A stretch of DNA of 64,000 nucleotides. Source: Azospirillum oryzae (GTDB lineage: Bacteria > Pseudomonadota > Alphaproteobacteria > Azospirillales > Azospirillaceae). The notes under the pieces were generated by a model. It had not been told where the DNA came from. It saw nothing but the letters and a program-made list of their open reading frames with translations, and did not search any database. The translations under genes were made by a program, and so were the position numbers. The stretch is from NCBI RefSeq assembly GCF_008364795.1, contig NZ_VTTM01000008.1:124001-188000 (forward strand), in the 5' to 3' direction. This document shows, piece by piece, positions 8,727 through 16,243 of this stretch; within the stretch, counting starts at the first letter, position 1, and each line of letters starts with the position of its first letter.

Positions 8727-9793
8727 GCAAGACCCTCTCGATAGGTTGGGAAAAAGCCCGTTCCGCCCTCCGGAATCGGGGGAGACGCGGTTCTGCGGGC
8801 CTCCGTGGCGCGCCGGTAGGCCTCCTGGTCGTGCACATGGTGGACGATGTGGTAAGGGCAGGTTCCTTTGGAAAAACCCTGTTTGAAAAACACCAGCGAA
8901 GCCCGGCCGCCGCCCAGATGCAGGTGCCGGTATCCCCCCTGGTGTGCCCAGGACGCCACTTCGTGAATCATGAAATGGTTGGGGTGCTTGCCCAGGAACC
9001 GCAGATCCGATGCGCTCAGGAAATAATCGAGCACGTTGCCATGGCGGAGGAAAATCGACGCCGCGGCGATGTCATTACCATCGCGCACGACAAACAGCAG
9101 AATGTCGTCCCGCAAGCTTTCGAAGAGCTTCAGGAAATAGGAACGCGGCAGATTAAGATAGCCGGTCTGGTTATGCCGCTCCATCGTTCGGCGGTAGAGT
9201 TCCGCGAAAGCATCGACCAGTGTGTGCTCACGGTCCAGTTCCAGGCGCAGCCCGGTAGCCGAGGCCTTGCGAATGCACTGGGTGTAGCTTTCCCGGTAAC
9301 CCCGCACCCGTTCCGCCTCGTCGAGGCGGAGATCCATCAGAACATTGTTCTGGTGCAGATACAGCCGGTCGAAGCATCCCTCTCCATGCCGGTGGTTCTG
9401 CAACATGGGGTGGAAGCGGATGAATTCGGACACCACGCCGGTTTCGCGGCAATGGCTGGAAAAAGCTGCCCGGAAATCCCGGATCAGGCCGGGCGCACGC
9501 TCATCCCCGGCATTATGGACATAGCCACCGTAGCAGTAGGGCGTCACCAGATCATACCGGCCGGCCCAGGACTCCCCAAGAAAGGGCAACTCGGCCAGAG
9601 GCCGCCGGATGTAGGGGTAGAGCACGATCAGGTCATCCGCCTGATACTGGAAACACTCGGCCAGACCGTCCCCCTTTTCCTGGTAAACGCGGCTGAACCG
9701 GGGGTAATGCGTCAAATCCTTGTTGGGTATCCGTTCAAGGCTGGCCGACCACGCGGCAATATCGTCCAGCGTATGGATGCTCACCCGCTCCAT
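8723..9793 (-). CDS. FemAB/GNAT-like acyltransferase
   Basis: 356 residues resembling the Acetyltransf_6/FemAB-like group: a first half with LAELPFLGESWAGRYDLVTPYCYGG, then an N-myristoyl/GNAT-like fold with FVVRDGNDIAAASIFLRHGNVLDYFLSAS and a YRHLHLGGGRASLVFFKQGFS ending. This group transfers amino-acyl or acyl groups in cell-wall, polysaccharide or exopolysaccharide pathways. A strong ribosome site (GGGGAAGG) lies just before the ATG, only nine bases after the stop of the carbamoyltransferase gene, and the gene overlaps the next one by ATGA. The acyl donor is unknown; a tRNA- or CoA-linked donor is equally possible. Confidence 0.75.
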   Translation of the reverse strand: MERVSIHTLDDIAAWSASLERIPNKDLTHYPRFSRVYQEKGDGLAECFQYQADDLIVLYPYIRRPLAELPFLGESWAGRYDLVTPYCYGGYVHNAGDERAPGLIRDFRAAFSSHCRETGVVSEFIRFHPMLQNHRHGEGCFDRLYLHQNNVLMDLRLDEAERVRGYRESYTQCIRKASATGLRLELDREHTLVDAFAELYRRTMERHNQTGYLNLPRSYFLKLFESLRDDILLFVVRDGNDIAAASIFLRHGNVLDYFLSASDLRFLGKHPNHFMIHEVASWAHQGGYRHLHLGGGRASLVFFKQGFSKGTCPYHIVHHVHDQEAYRRATEARRTASPPIPEGGTGFFPTYREGLA

Positions 9794-9802
9794 CGCCTTC
9801 CC

Positions 9803-11509
9803 CTAGCGCTTCGACAACAGATGGCTGCCGAGCATGAGCGCATCCATCCCCGACGTCGCATAGGTTCGGATGGCATCGGCCGGCGATTCGACGATCGGTT
9901 CCCCATTCAGGTTGAACGAGGTGTTGACCAGAACCGGAACGCCGGTCAGCGTGCCGAAAGCCGTAATCAGGTCATGGAAAAGGGGATGGTCATCCCGTTC
10001 GACCGTCTGCACGCGCCCGCTTCCATCGGCATGGACGACGGCCGGGATGTCCCGCCGCCGCTCGGCCCGGACCGGCAACACCTTTTCCATGAAGGGAACA
10101 CGGGTTCCGGCCGGCGCCTCGAAGAACCGCCCGACATCCTCCGCCCGCACCGCCGGCGCGAACGGACGAAATCCTTCGCGGAACTTCACGGCGGAATTGA
10201 GCCTGTCCTTCATGTCCGGATCCAGCGGAGAGCCCAGGATCGACCGACCGCCCAGCGCGCGCTGCCCGAACTCCATGCGGCCCTGGAACCAGCCGACGAT
10301 CTTCCCGGCGGCCAGCAACTCCGCGGCGGCGCCGGCAGGGGCGTCGACCCGGGTCGACACCAGCCCGCAGCGCCCAATGGCTTCGGTGATCGCCTTATCG
10401 TCGTAGGAACTTCCAAGAAACGGCGTGATCACTTGGTCGCGAACAGGATCGCCTGCCCGTTGGGCGACCCACAACGCCGCCCCGATGCTGTTCCCGCTAT
10501 CGTCCGGTGAGAAGGGCACGAAGACATCGTCGAACGGGCCGTCCAGCGACAAGCGTCCATTGAACAGGGAATTCATGGCGACGCCGCCGGAGAGGCAAAG
10601 CCGGGGACAGTTGGTCTCCTTGCGCAACCAGTCCAACGCCCAGCGCAGAACCTCCTCCAACCGGGCCTGGGCAGCGGCAGCGATGTCGAAATGACGCTGT
10701 TCCATCGCCTCGTCGCCACGCCGAGGCTGGCCCAGAAGACGGTGTGCGGCCGGCGTCAGATATCCGGCCGTGTCGAAGTTGAAGTGATCGAAGAAGTCCA
10801 AATCGAGGTGGAAACCTCCATCCGGAGCCAACCGGATCATGCGCTCCATCGCCGCGCGGTAAGGCTCCGGGTCGCCATAGGCCGCCGCCCCCATCACCTT
10901 CCATTCGTCAAGATCCGGCCGGAACCCGAGGAACTCCGTGATCGCCGAATAGAAGCTGCCCACCGAATGAGGGAACTCGATCCTCTTGAGGATGCGGATG
11001 TCGCTGCCACGCCCCACGGCCCATATGGTCGTATCCCGCTCCCCATAGCCATCGCACGAGAACAGCGCCGACTCATCGAATCCCGAAAGGCAATAGGCGC
11101 CCGTCATGTGGGCCAGATGATGGGAGACGTATGTCAGTTGGATCGGCTTCCCGCCCTCACGATGAAAGATCTGGTCGGTGGCCACATGGGGCGCCCCGCC
11201 CAACCGCGGCAGCAGGTGATTGGGGTTGGCGGAAAACCGCTCCCCCGGATAAGCAGGCCATTCGGAAAAGCCGGCGCGATAGCGCCCCGCTACATTGATT
11301 GCCGGATTCCAGCCGATGGCGAACACGTCGACGTCAGCCAACGTCAAACCTTGCCAGCCCAACGCCCGACCGATCGCCAGATGAGGAAAATACTTGGAAT
11401 GCTTGCGTCGATCTAGGCGCTCCTCGGCACACCCGAAGACGAGCTTTCCATCGACCACAAGCGCGGCCGAACTCAATATCCCGGTGTTGTGAATGCCGAT
11501 GACGATCAA
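9803..11509 (-). CDS. NodU/CmcH-family carbamoyltransferase, TTG start
   Basis: 568 residues with the family landmarks in order: SSAALVVDGKLVFGCAEERL near the start, HHLAHMTGAYCLSGF, then GRMEFGQRALGGRSILG, KFREGFRPFAPAV and the NTSFNLNGEPIVESP motif near the end. These enzymes form carbamoyl-adenylate from carbamoyl phosphate and ATP and transfer the carbamoyl group to a hydroxyl, often of a sugar or an antibiotic. The usual FGPRALG carries Gln instead of Pro. I start at TTG 11507-11509 because AGGAG (11516-11520) precedes it by six bases and MIVIGIHNTG matches the family N-terminus; an ATG at 11599 would add 30 unrelated residues. First gene of a minus-strand operon running to 3012. Confidence 0.9.
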   Translation of the reverse strand: MIVIGIHNTGILSSAALVVDGKLVFGCAEERLDRRKHSKYFPHLAIGRALGWQGLTLADVDVFAIGWNPAINVAGRYRAGFSEWPAYPGERFSANPNHLLPRLGGAPHVATDQIFHREGGKPIQLTYVSHHLAHMTGAYCLSGFDESALFSCDGYGERDTTIWAVGRGSDIRILKRIEFPHSVGSFYSAITEFLGFRPDLDEWKVMGAAAYGDPEPYRAAMERMIRLAPDGGFHLDLDFFDHFNFDTAGYLTPAAHRLLGQPRRGDEAMEQRHFDIAAAAQARLEEVLRWALDWLRKETNCPRLCLSGGVAMNSLFNGRLSLDGPFDDVFVPFSPDDSGNSIGAALWVAQRAGDPVRDQVITPFLGSSYDDKAITEAIGRCGLVSTRVDAPAGAAAELLAAGKIVGWFQGRMEFGQRALGGRSILGSPLDPDMKDRLNSAVKFREGFRPFAPAVRAEDVGRFFEAPAGTRVPFMEKVLPVRAERRRDIPAVVHADGSGRVQTVERDDHPLFHDLITAFGTLTGVPVLVNTSFNLNGEPIVESPADAIRTYATSGMDALMLGSHLLSKR

Positions 11510-11751
11510 CGCTTTCTCCTCGTGCCGTCCCAGTCCAGGCACCGTGCCGGGGAGGGGACGTGGCGAAACGTTATCCGACCTTCGCGCGCAAGTGTTCAAG
11601 GATTCTTAATTTACGCGGCCATTCCCCCACGCCTCCGGCCCGAAGGGGCCACGCAACCGGAACGGAAGCGTGGAATTAGGAATTGCTTAGCCTTTCGCCG
11701 CCACGATCCCACTGTTGCGGACGCTTACCGGCGTGTCGCAATCAACTCAAG
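11510..11751. promoter_or_regulatory. Divergent intergenic region of the island
   Basis: About 240 bases separate the TTG start of the carbamoyltransferase operon from the ATG of the opposite-strand glycosyltransferase gene. As the only divergent gap in the island, it should hold promoters for both operons. I see no clear sigma-70 pair, sigma-54 box or long palindrome here, so the regulator is unknown. Confidence 0.4.
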
Positions 11752-13407
11752 ATGGAGCTTTACACCTTGTCTTTCCCGGATGATTTCTGGAGCGTGGTCA
11801 GGCCGTTGCTCGGCCCTGACCGGGCACGCCAGACACTGGAACTGGCCGATGAGGTGGAAGAGTATTTTGGCGGTCCGCGCGACACAGGCATCGCCCGGCA
11901 ATTCATCCGGACCCACCTGCCACCCGGCCGCATCTACGTCTACGGCGCCGGGCTGCACTCGGAAAACATCATCGATATCCTGCATCGCCGCGACGACTTG
12001 GAGATTCTGGGCTTCCTGGATCGCGATGCCGAACGGCTGAAGAGGTTCCACGGCTATGAGGTTCTCCCGCCTGAACAGATCGTGGAGCGGGATTTCGACT
12101 ATGTCCTGGTTTCCTATCAGCGGATCGAAGCCACGATGGTGGACCGGCTGCGGCAACTGGGCGTGCCGGCGGCCAAAATCCGTACGATCTATTCCGACTC
12201 CGACTTCATCGCCACGGCCGTGGCCGAACAGTTCTCCAGGATCGAAAGGCGTCTCGACGGCCGCCGGTTCGATCACGTCATCGTCCGTTCAGGCATTCAC
12301 GAGGTCGTTCCGGACTCGGTCCTGGTCGAGTTGTTTCCTCCCGAAACCACACTGGCCATTCACATCGGCCCGGCCAAGTCGACGGTTGCCGCCAGCCCTT
12401 TCTGGACCATCGACGCCCAGGGGTGCGCGGCTTTGGCCGCCCGCATCGTAAAAGCGTTGCAACCCAAGACCATTTATCTGAGCACCGCCCAGGAGTTCGA
12501 ACTTTTCTATTTTCCGATTCGTCGCGCGGCTCCGAACGCACGGCTGATCCACGAGATTTATGACTTCTTCCCGCTGATCCCGGAGGACTGGATCAAACTG
12601 GGAATCAACGCCGGCGACAGGTTGATCGATTTGATGCGGCTGGCCAATTACTTTAGCTGTCAGGACTCCCAGATGATCGTTTCCAAGCGCGCCGGACGCG
12701 AATGGAACAAAGCCTGTGAGGGGTTCAGTGCACCCTATCTGTTCGTCTATCCGGGGATTGGTTCCAAAGGAAGCGTGGATTGGGATGAGTCGACCCGCAA
12801 TAGCCCTGGAGACGGGCCGATCCACATTCTCTATGCCGGGGCTCAGGTCCCGCCTCATTTCCGTATCTACATGCGGTCGGATTACAATTTTCTTCCTTTG
12901 ATGGAAGAGGTGACCGCAAAATCCGATGTCACCATCGATATTTTCAACTCAAGCCATGCCTATGAGATAAACGATCCGTCCTTCCGCGACTATATGGAGC
13001 GTTATCCCGGTCCGCCGATAACCTATCATCGGCGCATTCCATTCGACAATTTGATACGTCGGATGCAAAAATACCATTTCGGCTGGCTCTGCCTTCCTCC
13101 GCGCGAGCAGGATCTGGCCGATCAGCAGGTGGTGATCTGTAACCGCTTCAGTGCCTATGTCTATGGAGGGCTGCCGACGATCGTCGATGCCGAATGGCAT
13201 TTCATCGCCGATCTGGTCGCCGAATACGGGGCCGGGCTGGTGATCGAGGATGCCGATGCAGACAAGGTGCTGCGGGCCATCAGCGATTGCGACTATCAGG
13301 CTTTGCTGCATGGTACGGCACGACTGCGCGAATATATGTGGCGGCACAACGAGGCGACCCAGGAACTGCTTTGCCAGCTTGTCGGCAAAGCAGCCGTCAG
13401 TCCTTGA
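11752..13407 (+). CDS. Rossmann (YGAG) module fused to a GT-B-like glycosyltransferase
   Basis: 551 residues. Residues 51-150 form a small NAD-type Rossmann module with GRIYVYGAGLHS (glycine motif at 62-67) and LDRDAE after the second strand. From about residue 180 a GT-B-like region follows: ARLIHEIYDFFPLIPEDW, IVSKRAGREW and a C-terminal AYVYGGLPTIVDAEWHFIADLVAEYGAGL that matches the GT4 donor-binding region. The same pairing, and the LIHExYDF and VSKRAG segments, occur in the protein encoded from 16240. I read it as a glycosyltransferase with a regulatory or substrate-sensing Rossmann part. The ATG at 11752 replaces a longer in-frame start at 11683 whose extra 23 residues look non-coding; the ribosome site is weak. 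Confidence 0.75.
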   Translation: MELYTLSFPDDFWSVVRPLLGPDRARQTLELADEVEEYFGGPRDTGIARQFIRTHLPPGRIYVYGAGLHSENIIDILHRRDDLEILGFLDRDAERLKRFHGYEVLPPEQIVERDFDYVLVSYQRIEATMVDRLRQLGVPAAKIRTIYSDSDFIATAVAEQFSRIERRLDGRRFDHVIVRSGIHEVVPDSVLVELFPPETTLAIHIGPAKSTVAASPFWTIDAQGCAALAARIVKALQPKTIYLSTAQEFELFYFPIRRAAPNARLIHEIYDFFPLIPEDWIKLGINAGDRLIDLMRLANYFSCQDSQMIVSKRAGREWNKACEGFSAPYLFVYPGIGSKGSVDWDESTRNSPGDGPIHILYAGAQVPPHFRIYMRSDYNFLPLMEEVTAKSDVTIDIFNSSHAYEINDPSFRDYMERYPGPPITYHRRIPFDNLIRRMQKYHFGWLCLPPREQDLADQQVVICNRFSAYVYGGLPTIVDAEWHFIADLVAEYGAGLVIEDADADKVLRAISDCDYQALLHGTARLREYMWRHNEATQELLCQLVGKAAVSP

Positions 13408-13691
13408 AGAGAAATGACCCTATAACTGATGGGTATTATGGACTCTCCTCGCCGTGTCCTGACCATGTCCTGATTACGCTTCGCAAAGCTTGGCTGTGGT
13501 TCTGGACATGAGATGAAGCGCGTGTTAAAAAATTCCGATCATTCGAGTCGCCTTATGCAGAGATTTTGGTGTGATCGTCCAGCGGGCGACAACCGAATCA
13601 TTGTACGAATGCTATATATGTCGGCGGAAGGGGTGGGACGCGAACATCGTCGCAGGTGCGATGGGCGTCAACGCTAGGAGGCTTCAAGACC

Positions 13692-16175
13692 ATGAGGGTA
13701 CTGATCGTTGCGCCGAAGTTCACGGAGTCTCCCGGAGATTTCTACCAATTCCCTCTCGGCCTCGGCTACATCTCCTCGGCCCTGAAGCGGGCGGGTCATG
13801 AAGTTCATTGCTTGAACTGCAACCAGTTCCGCGAGGATCCGGTGGTGCTGGTCGAGCAGACGGTTCGCGCCATCAACCCCGACGTCTGCGCCACTGGTGG
13901 CCTGTCGCCCTTCCTGCCCAAGGTCCGGGACATCTTCGCCGCCGCCCGCCGTGCCAGGCCCTCTATCATCAACATCGCCGGCGGCGGCTGCCTGAGCAGT
14001 GACCCCGAAGCCGGACCGATGGTAATGGACATCGACGCCGGCGTCATCGGCGAAGGCGAAGAGACCATCGTCGACCTGTGCGACGCCCTGGAAACCGGAC
14101 GCGACCTGTCCAGCGTCATGGGCATCGTCTACAAGGACGCGCAGGGCGCCATTCGCCGCACCATCCCGCGCCCGGCAATCATGGATCTGGGAAGCATCGC
14201 CTGGCCGGATTACGAGGGATTCGGGTTCGGGGAGATCATCGATCTTCAACGCCCCACGGACAATTACTTCTTCCACACCATGGACCGTCCACGCTCGGTG
14301 GACATGATCACCAGCCGTTCCTGCCCTTACCGCTGCACCTTCTGCTTCCATCCCACCGGCAAGGTTTACCGGGAGCGTCCCCTCGACGATTTCTTCGCGG
14401 AACTCGACCATCTTGTTGCGCGCTACCGCATCAACATGGTGGCGGTCATCGACGAGCTGTTCTCGTTGAAACGCCAGCGGCTTCTGGAGTTCTGTGAACG
14501 GATCAAGCCTTACAAGCTGCAATGGATGGTCCAACTCCATGTGAACGTCGCGGACAATTATATCCTTGATGCGATGAAGGATGCCGGCTGCACGTACATC
14601 AGTTACGGCATCGAGAGCATGAGCCAAGATATCCTCATCAGCATGAAGAAGAAATCAAAGAAGGAACGAATTTCCCTGGTAATGGAATCCACCTATAATA
14701 AGAAGATCGGAATCCAAGGGAACCTTATTTTTGGCGACACGAACGAGACGCTGGAAACCGCCAATGAATCTCTCGACTGGTGGGCAAACAACCGGCGTTA
14801 CATGGTCAACATCAACCGTCTTCAGGTTTATCCCGGAAGCCCCGATTACATCGAAGCAGTGCGTGACGGCCTGATCACCAACCGCGTTGGATACATCGAG
14901 AGCCAATTCGTCGATCTGAACATCTCGAAGATGAACGACGAGGATCTCAGTATCCTGTCGACAAAGATATGGACAGCCCAATCCTCGCTCCTCAACCTTG
15001 CCAAGGCCACCATCTTCGAGAAGGAGCCGGAACCTGATCCGGTTCGCAAGGAGTTGCATCGCATCGCCTGGGATTGCCCACGCTGCCAGCATCACAACGA
15101 CTATCGGGGCGTCCTGCTCAACTCGACAGAGTTCAAGCACTCCTTGCGCCTGACCTGCCGCGGGTGCCTGAGCCGTTTCGACATCGAGAACGCGAACCGC
15201 GTCAAGTTCGAGGACCACTATGTGCTCCCCGAACTCGACGGGCTCTTCGCCCAGGCGAAATCACTCGCCGATGCCGGGGATCGGAAGGTGGCCCTGCAGC
15301 AGATCATTACGCGCGGCTCCTGGTACTGGCCGGCCCAGGTCGAACTGGGGCGCCTCTATGCCGAGGCAGGCGACCGCCCGATGGCGGTCCGCCATTACGG
15401 AGCGGCCGTTCAGGAAAACCCCTATGAACCGCAATGCCATGTGCTCTTCGCCGACTTGATGGTCCAGGAGCGGTCGATCGGCTTGGCCCTGCTGCACTAC
15501 CGGCAAGCCCTTCTGCTCGCCCCTGAGAATGCTGATGCCGCGCGCAAGCTTGCCGCGCTGGAAGCCGGGGAGTGGACCGAGGAGGACTATGCCACCTATT
15601 GTACCTCCTACTCGGAAACTCCGCCGCCACGCCGTCTGGAGAACGAGGACAGCGGGTGTGGCGGCAAGCGCAAGGGAGAGGCCGAGTTCCCGGACATCGC
15701 CGCTCTGGAAGTGAAGGCTTTGCAGAAAAGGCAGGAGAACGGCGACTACACGGTTCACCGCTATCCCAGTGGCCATCTATCCCATCCCAGGGCCGCCAAG
15801 CACGACGAGGCCGCTGCCCTCGACTTCGTCTGCACCCGTCTTCCCGCCGGACGCGTCATGGTGTATGGCGCGGGAACGCATACGGCGCGGCTGATGGATG
15901 CCTTGGCACAGCGAAGGCCCGACGTGTCCGTGACCACGGTGCTCGACCGGAACGCCTCCCTCACCGGCGAGTTCCGGGGCTGCGCCCTGCGCCCGCCCAA
16001 TTGGGCCGTGACTGGCGAGGCGGATTGGATCGTCGTGGCTCACCCACTCTGGGAAATGGACATGATCGAGGTTCTGCTCAGCCATGGAATGTCGACGGAG
16101 AAGCTGTTCTCCGTCTACTCCAATCCCGATTTCACCGCCTACACCAGCGAAGCCAAAGAAAGGCTTTCAGCCTGA
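13692..16175 (+). CDS. B12-type radical SAM, zinc ribbon, TPR and YGAG Rossmann protein
   Basis: This 827-residue multidomain protein begins with a B12-binding-like domain (MRVLIVAPKF...GLGYISSALKRAGHEV), then a radical SAM domain with C211, C215 and C218 in SCPYRCTFC. Around residues 460-500 a four-cysteine ribbon (CPRC, CRGC) probably binds zinc. Residues 515-620 have TPR-like helices (LYAEAGDRPMAVRHYGAA). The last 110 residues carry the YGAG module (GRVMVYGAGTHTARLMD). An AGGAGG ten bases before the ATG fixes the start; a longer in-frame start at 13656 lacks support. It is followed by a gene whose N-terminus is homologous to its own B12-type domain, suggesting duplication and shuffling. 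The substrate is unknown. Confidence 0.85.
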   Translation: MRVLIVAPKFTESPGDFYQFPLGLGYISSALKRAGHEVHCLNCNQFREDPVVLVEQTVRAINPDVCATGGLSPFLPKVRDIFAAARRARPSIINIAGGGCLSSDPEAGPMVMDIDAGVIGEGEETIVDLCDALETGRDLSSVMGIVYKDAQGAIRRTIPRPAIMDLGSIAWPDYEGFGFGEIIDLQRPTDNYFFHTMDRPRSVDMITSRSCPYRCTFCFHPTGKVYRERPLDDFFAELDHLVARYRINMVAVIDELFSLKRQRLLEFCERIKPYKLQWMVQLHVNVADNYILDAMKDAGCTYISYGIESMSQDILISMKKKSKKERISLVMESTYNKKIGIQGNLIFGDTNETLETANESLDWWANNRRYMVNINRLQVYPGSPDYIEAVRDGLITNRVGYIESQFVDLNISKMNDEDLSILSTKIWTAQSSLLNLAKATIFEKEPEPDPVRKELHRIAWDCPRCQHHNDYRGVLLNSTEFKHSLRLTCRGCLSRFDIENANRVKFEDHYVLPELDGLFAQAKSLADAGDRKVALQQIITRGSWYWPAQVELGRLYAEAGDRPMAVRHYGAAVQENPYEPQCHVLFADLMVQERSIGLALLHYRQALLLAPENADAARKLAALEAGEWTEEDYATYCTSYSETPPPRRLENEDSGCGGKRKGEAEFPDIAALEVKALQKRQENGDYTVHRYPSGHLSHPRAAKHDEAAALDFVCTRLPAGRVMVYGAGTHTARLMDALAQRRPDVSVTTVLDRNASLTGEFRGCALRPPNWAVTGEADWIVVAHPLWEMDMIEVLLSHGMSTEKLFSVYSNPDFTAYTSEAKERLSA

Positions 16176-16198
16176 CCCGTGCGCCGTGACAAGGAGAC

Positions 16199-16243
16199 AT
16201 GACGAAGCCCAGACGGCCATGCCAGCAGTTCCCTCGGCCATGA
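16199..16243 (+). CDS. Possible 14-residue leader overlapping the next start
   Basis: An ATG preceded by AAGGAG (only two bases away, which is close for initiation) opens 14 codons and stops at TGA 16241-16243, overlapping the ATG at 16240 as ATGA. This would allow translational coupling of the following gene. It may simply be chance, because the spacing is poor and the peptide is Pro/Arg-rich without recognisable features. Confidence 0.2.
   Translation: MTKPRRPCQQFPRP

Noticed and set aside
8375..10510. 711-codon plus-strand frame across the acyltransferase and glycosyltransferase genes
   Set aside because: Arg/Pro-rich sequence without domains; it crosses two well-supported minus-strand genes and their overlap.
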